Part shown: positions 1-7,557 of the stretch, piece after piece
How positions within the stretch are numbered: the stretch's first letter is position 1
How the letters are laid out: every line of letters starts with the position of its first letter
NCBI GenBank assembly: GCA_029288195.1
Contig: JARFPR010000008.1
Coordinates: 1 to 13,106 of the forward strand
Length of the DNA stretch: 13,106 nucleotides
Direction: 5' to 3'
Source of the DNA: Gammaproteobacteria bacterium
GTDB taxonomy: Bacteria > Pseudomonadota > Gammaproteobacteria > GCA-001735895
Notes under the pieces: generated by a model
Database searches by the model: none
What the model was told of the DNA's origin: nothing
The model's input: the letters and a program-made list of their open reading frames with translations, nothing else
Made by a program: the position numbers and the translations under genes

Positions 1-602
1 GCTTTACGCTCGAAATGTGTGGCTTGCGCCCAGGGCATAAAGTACTCGATCTCGCCGGCGGCACCGGCGACCTGGCGCTCAAAGCGGCGCAGATGGTTGG
101 CGAATCCGGACAGGTTGTTCTCGCTGATATTAATGCCGCGAGGTTACAACGTGGGCGCGATCGGGTTAGCGACAGCGGCTTTGTCAATCGAGTCGAATCG
201 GTGCAGTGCAACGCCGAGATGTTACCATTTGCCGACAATCACTTCGATTGCATCACCATTGCTTTCGGATTGCGCAACGTTACCGACAAAGCCGCAGCGT
301 TGGCCTCGATGCAGCGCGTGCTGAAACCCGGCGGTCGCTTATGCATACTCGAATTCTCGAAACCGGTTTACCAACCGCTGGAAAAACTTTACGACTTTTA
401 CTCCTTTAAACTACTGCCGCGCATGGGCGAGTTTATTGCCAGGGACCGCGACAGCTACCAGTACCTTGCCGAATCAATCCGCATGCATCCAGATCAACAG
501 GCGCTAAAACAAATAATTCTCGATCAGGGAGGTTTCGACGAGGTCGAGGTACACAATCTAAGCGGCGGCATTGTTGCCCTGCACCGTGCGTTCAAGTACT
601 AG
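1..602 (+). CDS. ubiE: Ubiquinone/menaquinone C-methyltransferase UbiE, 5'-truncated
   Basis: This is a class I SAM-dependent methyltransferase that C-methylates the benzoquinol (or demethylmenaquinol) ring in quinone synthesis. The reading frame is open from base 3 and the start lies outside the window. About 200 codons are present, against roughly 250 for the full protein, so about 50 N-terminal residues are missing. The SAM-binding motif I DLAGGTGD is at 48-71. It is followed by VLADIN (motif II region), FDCITIAFGLRNVTD and VLKPGGRL, all characteristic of UbiE. The C-terminus, with YLAESIRMHPDQ and the ending GGIVALHRAFKY, matches the family closely. The ATG at 15 is internal, because upstream codons encode FTLE, which fits the family. 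ubiJ starts 15 bases after the stop, so the two are probably one operon. The identification rests on near-continuous similarity to remembered enteric UbiE and is very secure. Confidence 0.97.
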   Translation, partial: FTLEMCGLRPGHKVLDLAGGTGDLALKAAQMVGESGQVVLADINAARLQRGRDRVSDSGFVNRVESVQCNAEMLPFADNHFDCITIAFGLRNVTDKAAALASMQRVLKPGGRLCILEFSKPVYQPLEKLYDFYSFKLLPRMGEFIARDRDSYQYLAESIRMHPDQQALKQIILDQGGFDEVEVHNLSGGIVALHRAFKY

Positions 603-617
603 GCAGTTTTTTTCATC

Positions 618-1274
618 GTGCAAACTTCCGACAACCCCAGCGCGACTCTTCTCGATTCAATCCAGAATTCATTACTGGTGGCTGCAGAAATCGGCGGTAA
701 CCGATTGCTCGAGTTTGACGAAGTTGCGCTTAAGGGCTGCCAAGAAATGCAGGGGCATTGCATTGCCATTGACATTTCCGATATAGATTTTCAGCTCTAC
801 TGTCACCCCGGTACCTGGGGTATTCGCCTGAGCCGCAACCCACCTGCGCGGGATGTGGATGCGACCATTTCAGGACGCTTAATGGCCCTGGTCAATCTAG
901 CATCACTGGATGACAAGGTTTCGACCTCGATTCAGGAACGCGTCAGCTTTCAGGGTGATATCGCGCTCGCACAAAAATTGCAAAACATACTCGCCGGTCT
1001 CGACATCGATTGGGAGGAAGCGCTGGCCCAGCGTACCGGTGACGTACTGGCGTTTCAGATTCATCAACGCGGCCGTAACCTGGGAACCTGGCTGCGGCAA
1101 AGCGCGGAATCGCTGTTGCAGACCAGCAGCGAGTACCTGCGCGAAGAGGCAGGTCTCAGTCCCACAGAGGTCGAGTTCGAAGTTTTTCGATCACGGCTTA
1201 CCGAGCTCAAGCACGATGTCGCGCGCACCGAGGCAAGGCTGCAGCAGTTGCTCGGGAAGATTCAACCGCAGTAA
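618..1274 (+). CDS. ubiJ: Ubiquinone biosynthesis accessory factor UbiJ (SCP2 domain)
   Basis: UbiJ is a non-enzymatic accessory protein of the aerobic ubiquinone pathway. In E. coli it works with UbiK and helps hold the Ubi enzyme complex and its lipid intermediates. This 218-residue protein has the family layout. An SCP2-like lipid-binding domain covers roughly residues 15-125 (region with DIDFQLYCHPGTWGIRLS and later VSFQGDIALAQKLQNIL). Next comes the typical stretch AQRTGDVLAFQI, and the C-terminus is charged and probably coiled-coil (LTELKHDVARTEARLQQLLG). The start is a GTG at 618; no better in-frame start lies upstream. The ribosome site is weak (AGG at 601-603, then a T-run), so expression may depend on coupling to ubiE. 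The stop TAA overlaps the ubiB ATG by one base (TAATG). Position between ubiE and ubiB is the standard context and strongly supports the call. Confidence 0.9.
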   Translation: MQTSDNPSATLLDSIQNSLLVAAEIGGNRLLEFDEVALKGCQEMQGHCIAIDISDIDFQLYCHPGTWGIRLSRNPPARDVDATISGRLMALVNLASLDDKVSTSIQERVSFQGDIALAQKLQNILAGLDIDWEEALAQRTGDVLAFQIHQRGRNLGTWLRQSAESLLQTSSEYLREEAGLSPTEVEFEVFRSRLTELKHDVARTEARLQQLLGKIQPQ

Positions 1275-2941
1275 TGCGCAACCTGCTACGCCTGATCTCG
1301 ATTAATTTCACGTTGGCGCGTTTCGGCCTCGACGAGGTCGTTTTATCGCTGCATTTTTACCGCCCGCTTTACCTGTTGGGCAAGATTAATCCGTTTAACT
1401 GGTTTCGAAGTAACGACCTGAGCGAAGCCGAGCGTCTGCGTTTATGCATCGAGGCACTCGGCCCGATCTTCATCAAGTTTGGACAGATGATGGCGACGCG
1501 ACGTGATCTGTTTGGCGATGACATCACTGATGAACTCGAAAAGCTGCTCGACCAGGTGCCGCCATTCCCCTGGCACGAGGCACGCGACATTATCGAGCAG
1601 CAACTGGGAATGCCACTGGAGAAAGCGTTCAAGATATTCGATGAAAACGAAATCGCCTCTGCCTCAATCGCGCAGGTGTATGCTGCACAGCTGCCTGATG
1701 GTCAGGAAGTTATTGTAAAAATTGTGCGCCCCGGAATCGAACACAGGATTCGCCAGGATATCGAGGTATTGTTGCTACTGGCAAAGATGGCCGACCGCTA
1801 CTGGGATGAAGCGAAGCGAGTTAAGCCCATTCAAATTGTGCGTGAGTTCGAAACCACCATCTTCAACGAGCTCGACCTGATTAGAGAAGCGGCGAATTCG
1901 AGTGAACTGCGTCGAAATTTCGAGGGTTCACCCGATCTTTACGTGCCGTTTGTTCACTGGGAATACTGTCGCTCAAGGGTCATGGTCATGGAGCGCATCC
2001 ATGGTATCCCGGTAACTGATATAAAGCAGCTTCGAGCACACGAGGTAAATTTCGAGGTTTTGTCGCGCAAGGGTGTGGAAATCTTTTTTACCCAGGTGTT
2101 TCGGCATAACTATTTCCACGCCGACATGCACCCCGGCAATATTTTCGTTGCAACCAGCAATCCCGAAGACCCCAGGTACATCGCGGTTGATTTTGGCATC
2201 ATGGGGTCTTTATCTACCAGCGATCAACGCTATCTCGCGGAAAATTTTGCGGCGTTTTTCAATCGGGATTACCGGCGAGTCGCAGAACTTCATGTCGATT
2301 CAGGGTGGGTCGATCATGATACCCGAATCGATGAATTCGAGGCCTCAATACGCAGTGTTTGCGAGCCCATGTTTCAGCGCCCGCTGGCAGAAATTTCTTT
2401 CGGCCAGCTGTTGTTACGACTGTTTCAGACGGCACGCACTTTTAACATGGAGATTCAGCCCCAGCTGCTGCTGCTCGAAAAAACATTCCTCCACATCGAA
2501 GGAATCGGTCGCCAGTTGTATCCCCAGCTTGACCTCTGGGATACGGCCAAGCCCTTCATCGAGCTATGGATTTCCGAGCAGCTTGGTACGCGAGCCCTGA
2601 TCAAGGGCCTGGAAAAAAATCTGCCCTATATCGCCGAGCATTTACCGGATCTGCCGCAACTTGCCTTCAAGGCACTGAATCGAGTTGCCAACGACGAGAT
2701 CAGGGTAGAGCTTCGGTCGCGCCAGATAGATGATTTGAAACAGGAAATTCGCCAGTCCAACCGGCGCAATATTCGCGCCATCATCGGCGGCAGTTTCATC
2801 ATTAGCGCCAGCATCATCCTGGGACTGGATGGTCTCGCGCCAATCATGGTTGGGAGTGGACAATTGATCGTGCCGCTACTGAGCGCGGCCCTTGCAATAC
2901 CCGGGATTTACCTGTTAATCAGCAGTTATCTGGACAACTAG
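1274..2941 (+). CDS. ubiB: Ubiquinone biosynthesis protein UbiB (atypical ABC1/ADCK-family kinase-like ATPase)
   Basis: UbiB is an inner-membrane protein of the UbiB/ADCK/COQ8 family needed for ubiquinone synthesis. It binds ATP and is thought to act as an ATPase or lipid-handling factor rather than a classic protein kinase. At 555 residues it is close to E. coli UbiB (546). The family signature KxGQ is K68-F-G-Q71 (FIKFGQMMATRRDLFGDD). The alanine-rich loop is at about 128-136 (ASASIAQVY) and the nucleotide-binding lysine is probably K149 (VIVKIVRP). The ELDLIREAAN motif follows, then the catalytic-loop motif HADMHPGN at 282-289 and the metal-binding DFG at 306-308. Two C-terminal membrane helices lie at about 502-518 and 531-552. 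The start ATG sits in the TAATG overlap with ubiJ, implying translational coupling. The 3' end overlaps the convergent gene at 2938 by four bases. In many gammaproteobacteria tat or his genes follow ubiB; here they do not. Confidence 0.96.
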   Translation: MRNLLRLISINFTLARFGLDEVVLSLHFYRPLYLLGKINPFNWFRSNDLSEAERLRLCIEALGPIFIKFGQMMATRRDLFGDDITDELEKLLDQVPPFPWHEARDIIEQQLGMPLEKAFKIFDENEIASASIAQVYAAQLPDGQEVIVKIVRPGIEHRIRQDIEVLLLLAKMADRYWDEAKRVKPIQIVREFETTIFNELDLIREAANSSELRRNFEGSPDLYVPFVHWEYCRSRVMVMERIHGIPVTDIKQLRAHEVNFEVLSRKGVEIFFTQVFRHNYFHADMHPGNIFVATSNPEDPRYIAVDFGIMGSLSTSDQRYLAENFAAFFNRDYRRVAELHVDSGWVDHDTRIDEFEASIRSVCEPMFQRPLAEISFGQLLLRLFQTARTFNMEIQPQLLLLEKTFLHIEGIGRQLYPQLDLWDTAKPFIELWISEQLGTRALIKGLEKNLPYIAEHLPDLPQLAFKALNRVANDEIRVELRSRQIDDLKQEIRQSNRRNIRAIIGGSFIISASIILGLDGLAPIMVGSGQLIVPLLSAALAIPGIYLLISSYLDN

Positions 2942-3663
2942 CACTGCGCCCGGGTAAAGTTTTTATTCAGCCGCTTGCCGTGCTTGTAACCTTTCCAATA
3001 GGCCGATTTAACTTCTTCGCGATATTCTTCCGGGATCGAAAGAAGATATTCATTGTAATCCCGATTGAAGACCTTCTCGTCTTCGCAAAATTTGCGTTTG
3101 TAGGCAAGTTGGCCGGTCAACTCGGCGATACGCAAATGACGGAATTTCGGATCTTCGGGTGGCAGCTCCTCTTTGACCTCTTCGACCTCGGGCCTGGTAC
3201 TGGTTTCATCTTCGACAACATTGGTCTCAGTGGGCTCTTCGCTACGCGCACGTGAGCGCGTCAGGCGTTCGCATTCATCCGTCGTCAATAACGGGGTTTC
3301 CTCTTTGCTCTTATCGAAGCCTTCCTGAAAAGCGTCGCGCATGGGATCGCGACTTTCCTCGGGCATCAGCTGGACGCGCTGGGTAAACTCTGCGAGCACG
3401 CTGGCCTCGCCACACTGCAAACGCGAATAGCTGAGGGTACCAAGTGTCCTCGACAGGTTAACGATGGTGCTGGTTGCATTTTCGAGCGCGGCGGCATCGA
3501 CTTCGGCACCGTCCTCGGTAGCCTGCTGGCTGAGTCCGTCAATGGCCTTGTCGATAATCACCATGATCGAGTTCAAGCCCTGGTCGAGTAACTCGGCCCG
3601 GGCAGAAAACGACAGAATCGTCAGGATAAATAGTGCAAGCAGTAATTTTAAAGATTTCATCAA
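2938..3663 (-). CDS. Exported protein of unknown function with two copies of a two-cysteine domain (TIGR02301-like)
   Basis: I do not recognise a named gene. The 241-residue product begins with a clear Sec signal peptide: Lys residues, then a hydrophobic core LLLALFILTILSF, with cleavage probably after SARA at residue 23. It is therefore likely periplasmic. The mature part contains an internal duplication. Copy 1 spans about residues 70-131 and copy 2 about 178-241. Both follow the pattern L-G/T-x-L-x-Y-x-R-x2-C, then PEExR, A-F/Y-x2-G-F/Y-x3-K, and a closing cysteine. The cysteine spacing is almost identical (C84 to C131, 47 residues; C193 to C241, 48 residues), which suggests one disulfide per copy. 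A Glu-rich linker (about 135-172) joins them. The pattern resembles the uncharacterised alphaproteobacterial TIGR02301 family, which has two well-separated cysteines; that link is from memory and unproven. The gene is convergent with ubiB and overlaps its stop. The tandem MM at the start leaves a one-codon choice. Confidence 0.85.
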   Translation of the reverse strand: MMKSLKLLLALFILTILSFSARAELLDQGLNSIMVIIDKAIDGLSQQATEDGAEVDAAALENATSTIVNLSRTLGTLSYSRLQCGEASVLAEFTQRVQLMPEESRDPMRDAFQEGFDKSKEETPLLTTDECERLTRSRARSEEPTETNVVEDETSTRPEVEEVKEELPPEDPKFRHLRIAELTGQLAYKRKFCEDEKVFNRDYNEYLLSIPEEYREEVKSAYWKGYKHGKRLNKNFTRAQC

Positions 3664-3953
3664 TTTACCGTAATCTGCTGATAGTCAAGATTAAATCATG
3701 GATCACATGCTTCATCCAGTGCTCAGAGCACCTCATTTTTGCGCTGCATCACAATTTCGAGGATAATGCGGCGTCTTTCAGGCTGTATCACCGTATTGAA
3801 ACACCCAATCGCTTGCTTAATGGTACCGCCCCACCGTAATCCCCGCGACAACTCCGGGAACAGCAATTGCATCCCGGTAAGATGTTCTTTGTTCTGGATT
3901 GATAGCAAATCACTGCCGGAAAGCAAATTCTTTTTAACGCGGCCGGAGCGGGA
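3664..3953. other. Intergenic region between the exported protein gene and rimO, with a doubtful small reading frame
   Basis: These 290 bases lie between two divergent genes and should hold promoters for both, but I see no convincing -35/-10 pair for either. A 6-bp inverted repeat GTGCTC-A-GAGCAC lies at 3719-3731. A second, nested one has arms CCGGGA at 3854-3859 and TCCCGG at 3872-3877 around the palindrome GCAATTGC (3863-3870). On the minus strand a frame is open from 3926 to 3723. It starts with TTG, or with ATG at 3872, which would give 49 residues ending QPERRRIILEIVMQRKNEVL. The composition of that frame is plausible for a protein, but no ribosome site is visible and I recognise no family. 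It could be a small gene, a remnant, or chance. Confidence 0.4.
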
Positions 3954-3956
3954 GTG
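3945..3956 (+). promoter_or_regulatory. Ribosome binding site that supports a GTG start for rimO
   Basis: GGAG at 3945-3948 lies five bases before GTG at 3954. The protein read from this GTG begins VSVATPRIGFVSLGCPK, which has the usual short leader before the first conserved RimO motif. There is no ATG nearby in frame that would keep the conserved N-terminus. Confidence 0.65.
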
Positions 3957-5273
3957 AGCGTAGCAACACCCAGAATCGGCTTCGTCAGCCTCGGATGCCC
4001 GAAGGCAACCGTTGACTCGGAACAGATTATTACCCAGCTAAGTGCCGAAGGTTACGCTATCGTGCCTGATTTCGATAATGCCGACATGGTTATTGTCAAT
4101 ACCTGCGGATTTATCGATAGCGCGGTCGAAGAGTCACTCGATACGATCGACGAAGCACTGCATCAAAACGGCCGCGTCATCGTAACCGGTTGTCTCGGGG
4201 AGCGCGCTGAAATGATCAATAATCGCTTTCCATCACTGCTTGCCGTTACCGGCCCGCATGCCCGGGATGAAGTCATGCGGGCAGTGCATCAACATTTACC
4301 GGCTCTGCACGACCCGTTTCTGGACCTGGTGCCGAAACAGGGCGTACGTCTGACACCGCGGCATTATGCCTACCTGAAAATATCCGAAGGCTGCAATCAC
4401 CGTTGCAGCTTCTGCATTATTCCATCACTGCGTGGTGACCTTGCAAGCAGACCGATTGATGAGGTCATGGATGAGGCGCAAATCCTGGTTGATACCGGTA
4501 CGCGGGAGATCCTGGTTATTTCGCAGGATACCAGTGCCTACGGTGTGGATTGCAAATACAGCACTCGTTTCTGGCGGGGACAGGCGCTGCAGACCCGTTT
4601 CCTGGATCTGGCCCGCGCCCTCGGCCAGCTGGGTGTCTGGGTTCGACTGCACTATGTTTACCCTTACCCGCATGTCGATGACGTGATTCCGCTAATGGCT
4701 GACGGTGCCATTCTTCCCTACCTGGATATGCCGATGCAGCACGCCAGCCCGCGCGTCCTGAAGTCAATGAAACGGCCGGGTAATCGAGATCGTATGCTCG
4801 AGCGTATTCTGACATGGCGGGAGATTTGCCCTGAGCTTGTAATTCGCAGCACCTTTATCGTCGGGTTTCCTGGAGAGACCGAGTCAGAGTTCGAGGAATT
4901 ACTCGATTTTCTCGAGATCGCGCAACTCGACCGCGTCGGGTGTTTCACGTATTCCGCGGTCGAGGGTGCAACCGCAAACGCCTTCGCAAACCCGGTTCCG
5001 GAGGCACTGAAACAGGAACGTTATCACCGTTTCATGCTTAAACAACAAGCTATCAGTGCGCAAAAATTGCAGCAACGCATCGGTCAACAGATGACAGTGC
5101 TGGTAGAAACGAGTGATGCGCAAGGTTACGTGGGGCGCAGTTACGCCGATGCGCCGGAAATTGACGGGGTGGTTCACATTTCCACCGACAAACAATTACC
5201 CCTGGGTGAATTCTATCGCGTCGAAATTAGCGCTGCCGACGAATATGACCTTTACGCACTGACCAACAAGTAG
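3954..5273 (+). CDS. rimO: Ribosomal protein uS12 methylthiotransferase RimO
   Basis: RimO is a radical-SAM enzyme with two iron-sulfur clusters that adds a methylthio group to the beta-carbon of the conserved aspartate (Asp88/89) of ribosomal protein uS12. The 439 residues match the usual length (E. coli 441). The N-terminal methylthiotransferase domain carries the three auxiliary-cluster cysteines C15 (FVSLGCPK), C51 (IVNTCGFIDS) and C80 (VTGCLGE). The radical-SAM domain has the CxxxCxxC motif C147, C151, C154 (SEGCNHRCSFC). RimO-specific blocks follow: ILVISQDTSAYGVD, RLHYVYPYPHVDDVIPLM, MQHASPRVLKSMKRPG and RSTFIVGFPGETE. The C-terminal TRAM domain holds GRSYADAPEIDGVVHI and ends in ADEYDLYAL. 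The motif DSAVEES and the APEIDG stretch separate it from the tRNA enzyme MiaB. Start is GTG with a good ribosome site. It is probably a single-gene unit; its last 22 bases overlap the 3' end of the opposite-strand Rieske gene. Confidence 0.97.
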   Translation: MSVATPRIGFVSLGCPKATVDSEQIITQLSAEGYAIVPDFDNADMVIVNTCGFIDSAVEESLDTIDEALHQNGRVIVTGCLGERAEMINNRFPSLLAVTGPHARDEVMRAVHQHLPALHDPFLDLVPKQGVRLTPRHYAYLKISEGCNHRCSFCIIPSLRGDLASRPIDEVMDEAQILVDTGTREILVISQDTSAYGVDCKYSTRFWRGQALQTRFLDLARALGQLGVWVRLHYVYPYPHVDDVIPLMADGAILPYLDMPMQHASPRVLKSMKRPGNRDRMLERILTWREICPELVIRSTFIVGFPGETESEFEELLDFLEIAQLDRVGCFTYSAVEGATANAFANPVPEALKQERYHRFMLKQQAISAQKLQQRIGQQMTVLVETSDAQGYVGRSYADAPEIDGVVHISTDKQLPLGEFYRVEISAADEYDLYALTNK

Positions 5274-5596
5274 ACCTTATCTCCTTCTACCCTGATTGGC
5301 AGGGATTCCAGGCTTTCCCCCGGACAGGGACCAAAAACGCATTCCCCGGTATCGATCAAGAAACGTGCATCATGCACTGCGCACTGGATCAGCGCGCCCT
5401 CGATATCGAGGAACTGGTGGTCAACCCAGTCCAGCGGCGACCCCGTATGCGGGCAACTATTGCGGTAAGCAAAACATTCTCCATCGCGTCGTACGACAAA
5501 GCCGTCAACCTGTTTTCCGGCACAATCGAGCGAAAACCCATAGGACCCGGGGTCGGACAACCGTTCCAGTTCGCAAATAAAGACCAAATTTTCCAT
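5252..5596 (-). CDS. Small Rieske [2Fe-2S] ferredoxin-like protein
   Basis: This 114-residue soluble protein consists of little more than one Rieske domain. The two cluster-binding boxes are C48-P-H50-T-G (NSCPHTGSPLDW) and C72-A-V-H75-D (QCAVHDARF), giving the CxH and CxxH pairs that bind the 2Fe-2S cluster with two Cys and two His. Downstream, DTGECVFGPCPGESL has the usual GPxxxxL turn near the cluster. There is no signal peptide or membrane helix, so a cytoplasmic electron carrier is likely. The partner enzyme is unknown and no dioxygenase or reductase is nearby. I chose the ATG at 5596. A longer frame from a TTG at 5656 adds 20 residues that do not look like family sequence. The ribosome site is poor (GAGG about 14 bases upstream). 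It is convergent with rimO, overlapping by 22 bases, and divergent from the cyclase gene 114 bp away. Confidence 0.88.
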   Translation of the reverse strand: MENLVFICELERLSDPGSYGFSLDCAGKQVDGFVVRRDGECFAYRNSCPHTGSPLDWVDHQFLDIEGALIQCAVHDARFLIDTGECVFGPCPGESLESLPIRVEGDKVYLLVSA

Positions 5597-5710
5597 TTTT
5601 TTGCTTATAAATCCTCGCTTACAGCCGATAACGATTGGGCCACCACAACCAGGCAAGAATCTGAATTCACCCCGGACTAGGCAAGGTTAAGGGTTAAGGA
5701 TACTGAATTA
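5597..5710. promoter_or_regulatory. Divergent control region between the Rieske gene and the diguanylate cyclase gene
   Basis: This 114-bp stretch must start transcription both ways unless the genes are read through from elsewhere. I see no strong sigma-70 promoter. Close to the cyclase start there is a short direct repeat (GGTTAAG twice, about 5685-5698). It runs into AAGGA at 5696-5700, a good ribosome site ten bases before the ATG at 5711. Confidence 0.4.
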
Positions 5711-7264
5711 ATGCTGCACAAGGTCGAACAAAATAGCGACTGGAAGTCGAGATATCAAGACGCACTCAAGGATCTTGAGGCGCGCGAGCAGGGGTGGGTG
5801 CAAAGCGAGGAGCTGCTGCGCAAGGCAATCGACCGTCTGAGCGCTACCTGTCGTGGGCTCGATACAAGGCTGGACAAGCAGCTAAATACCATCGAACAGC
5901 TATCGCGGGATAAAAACGACGAAAAGCTTGTCGATGCCCTCGATCAACTTGCCCAGGTTGTGACCTCCCCCGGTAATTCGAAAGCGAGCACCAAAACGCG
6001 TCGTTCCGACCCGATTATGCTGATGCTCGAACTGTTACAGAACATTCATTTTGATACATCGCAGCGCGGTCAATTGAAAGAAATTTGCTCTGATTTACTA
6101 AAGTCTGTCGCCAGTGGCCACGATAGCGATTCGGTCAGCGTCTACATTCAGAAGCTTTCCGCATTGATCAACGAGAATTTCGATAACATTAACAACAGCG
6201 GTCAGTCTTCAAAACCCGGTGAGACACATGTCGATCAGTTGATGACATCTCTGTTGGAGCGACTTTCGCTGCTTCAGGGTGCAGACAGTAGCGCACAAGC
6301 GATACAGGAACGAGTTCATGAAGGGGTCGACGACGAGCAGTGGGCCGACACCTTAAACGATATTGTCAATTCAATTTCGGGATCGATAAAAAACCTGGAA
6401 CAGGAAAAACGTGAGCTTGAAAATTTTATTGTCAAGGTTACCGAACAACTCGACGACGTAACCCAGACCATCGTAGAAGACCAGAAGGACCACGAGTCCA
6501 ATCACGAAGATGCAAAATCCCTGCAAAGTTTTGTGCAGGAAGGCATCGAGCTAATCCAGAAAAACGTCCAGTCAAGCAATGACCTGCAAGAGGTGAAGTC
6601 CGGGGTAGCCAAGAACATTGAAGATATTCGTGGTGGCGTCGACGAATTCGCGGATCGCTTTGATGAGCGCCACGATGCAACCGCAGAACGTAATCTCAAG
6701 CTCACCGAGCAGCTCTCCCAAATGGAGCAGGAAACCCAGGAATTGCAGGTCATGCTGCAGGAAAACCGGACCAAACTACTTTATGACGCGCTAACGGGTG
6801 TTTATAGCCGTATGGCCTACGACGAGCGCATTCAACAGGAACTCGCACGCTGGACTCGCTATGAAACTCCTTTCAGCTATGCCATTCTCGATATCGATTT
6901 CTTTAAGCGCATTAACGATGCCTACGGGCATAACGCCGGCGACAAGGCATTAAAAATCGTCGCACAGCTGATGACTACATACGTACGCCAATCAGATTAT
7001 GTTTTTCGCATCGGCGGTGAAGAGTTCGTGCTGCTATTGACCAACACTTCTCAAGAAAATGCCAGCAAACTGGTACAAAAGATGCGCGCTGGAATCGCCG
7101 CCAGCAGTTTTCATTTCAAGGGCGAACCGCTATCCCTGACGTTATCAGCGGGCATTACTGAAACCCGCAACGGCGATAATGTCGAGTCGATTTATGAGCG
7201 TGCGGACAAGGCCCTTTACAAGGCCAAGAATTCTGGGCGTGATTGCCAGTTTATTGCCGATTAA
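5711..7264 (+). CDS. Diguanylate cyclase with N-terminal coiled-coil region (GGDEF protein)
   Basis: The product should make the second messenger c-di-GMP from two GTP. The 517 residues divide into a long N-terminal part, about 1-360, and a C-terminal GGDEF domain, about 360-517. The N-terminal part is mostly helical with heptad-like stretches (DWKSRYQDALKDLEAREQGW at the start; LKLTEQLSQMEQETQELQVM just before the catalytic domain). It recalls the Pfam DGCcoil type, though I cannot confirm that. In the GGDEF domain the metal-binding aspartates are D394 and D396 (AILDIDFFKRINDAYGH) and the active-site loop is GGEEF at 435-439. An inhibitory I-site RQSD (426-429) lies five residues before it. 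Enzyme activity with product feedback is therefore expected. No membrane helix or signal peptide is visible, so it is probably cytoplasmic and dimerises through the coiled coil. AAGGA at 5696-5700 supports the start. Its 3' end overlaps the convergent ibaG-like gene by four bases. Confidence 0.94.
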   Translation: MLHKVEQNSDWKSRYQDALKDLEAREQGWVQSEELLRKAIDRLSATCRGLDTRLDKQLNTIEQLSRDKNDEKLVDALDQLAQVVTSPGNSKASTKTRRSDPIMLMLELLQNIHFDTSQRGQLKEICSDLLKSVASGHDSDSVSVYIQKLSALINENFDNINNSGQSSKPGETHVDQLMTSLLERLSLLQGADSSAQAIQERVHEGVDDEQWADTLNDIVNSISGSIKNLEQEKRELENFIVKVTEQLDDVTQTIVEDQKDHESNHEDAKSLQSFVQEGIELIQKNVQSSNDLQEVKSGVAKNIEDIRGGVDEFADRFDERHDATAERNLKLTEQLSQMEQETQELQVMLQENRTKLLYDALTGVYSRMAYDERIQQELARWTRYETPFSYAILDIDFFKRINDAYGHNAGDKALKIVAQLMTTYVRQSDYVFRIGGEEFVLLLTNTSQENASKLVQKMRAGIAASSFHFKGEPLSLTLSAGITETRNGDNVESIYERADKALYKAKNSGRDCQFIAD

Positions 7265-7491
7265 CCGGCCTCGTCGGGTGTCTTTGCAACAATGGTCAAT
7301 GCATGCAGTTCCCCGGAGGTGATTTCATCGTTGACACAGGCATAGACCAACTGGTGGCGTTTTATTGGTGTCAGGCCTGCGAAAGCATCGCTGATGACGT
7401 TGGCAACAAACTTGCCCTCGCCGCCACTAACTTCGACCGCAGCGCCAGGCATGCCGGTTGCGATTAACTGCTGAATATGTTCTGGGGTCAT
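7261..7491 (-). CDS. ibaG: BolA/IbaG-family iron-sulfur-linked protein
   Basis: This 76-residue protein belongs to the BolA superfamily, nearest to IbaG (YrbA). BolA-type proteins pair with monothiol glutaredoxins through a shared 2Fe-2S cluster and take part in iron-sulfur trafficking and acid or oxidative stress responses. The small alpha/beta fold is covered in full. It begins MTPEHIQQLIA, followed by AVEVSGGEGKFVANVISDAF, then the signature IKRHQLVYACV with the conserved histidine, and ends ELHALTIVAKTPDE. The signature histidine is the likely cluster ligand. In many proteobacteria ibaG sits beside murA and ABC-transporter genes of the mla cluster; here it is apart from those. The start is an ATG, without a clear ribosome site. 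The gene is convergent with the cyclase (four-base overlap) and divergent from the FliL-like gene with 66 bp between starts. The choice of IbaG over another BolA subfamily is tentative. Confidence 0.87.
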   Translation of the reverse strand: MTPEHIQQLIATGMPGAAVEVSGGEGKFVANVISDAFAGLTPIKRHQLVYACVNDEITSGELHALTIVAKTPDEAG

Positions 7492-7557
7492 GGATTAAGG
7501 CATTTAGCTCAAACGATGGATCGACAAACTATATTACAAGAGGTGTTAGTAATTACC

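Noticed and set aside
3719..3735. Hairpin GTGCTC-A-GAGCAC followed by TTTTT as a terminator
   Set aside because: The stem is only six pairs, the T-run is offset by several bases, and no plus-strand gene ends nearby for it to serve.
4516..4815. Minus-strand frame of 99 codons inside rimO, and similar frames inside ubiB, mreB, mreC and rnd
   Set aside because: All lie wholly within highly conserved genes in other frames and show no independent family features.
5597..5656. Longer Rieske protein from TTG 5656
   Set aside because: The added 20 residues (starting MPGCGG) do not resemble the family N-terminus, while ATG 5596 begins a normal Rieske first strand.
7477..7557. Longer start of the fliL-like gene at ATG 7477
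   Set aside because: It would place 27 residues before a clear signal peptide and overlap the ibaG start. ATG 7558 has a fair ribosome site and begins with the Met-Lys-Lys signal start.
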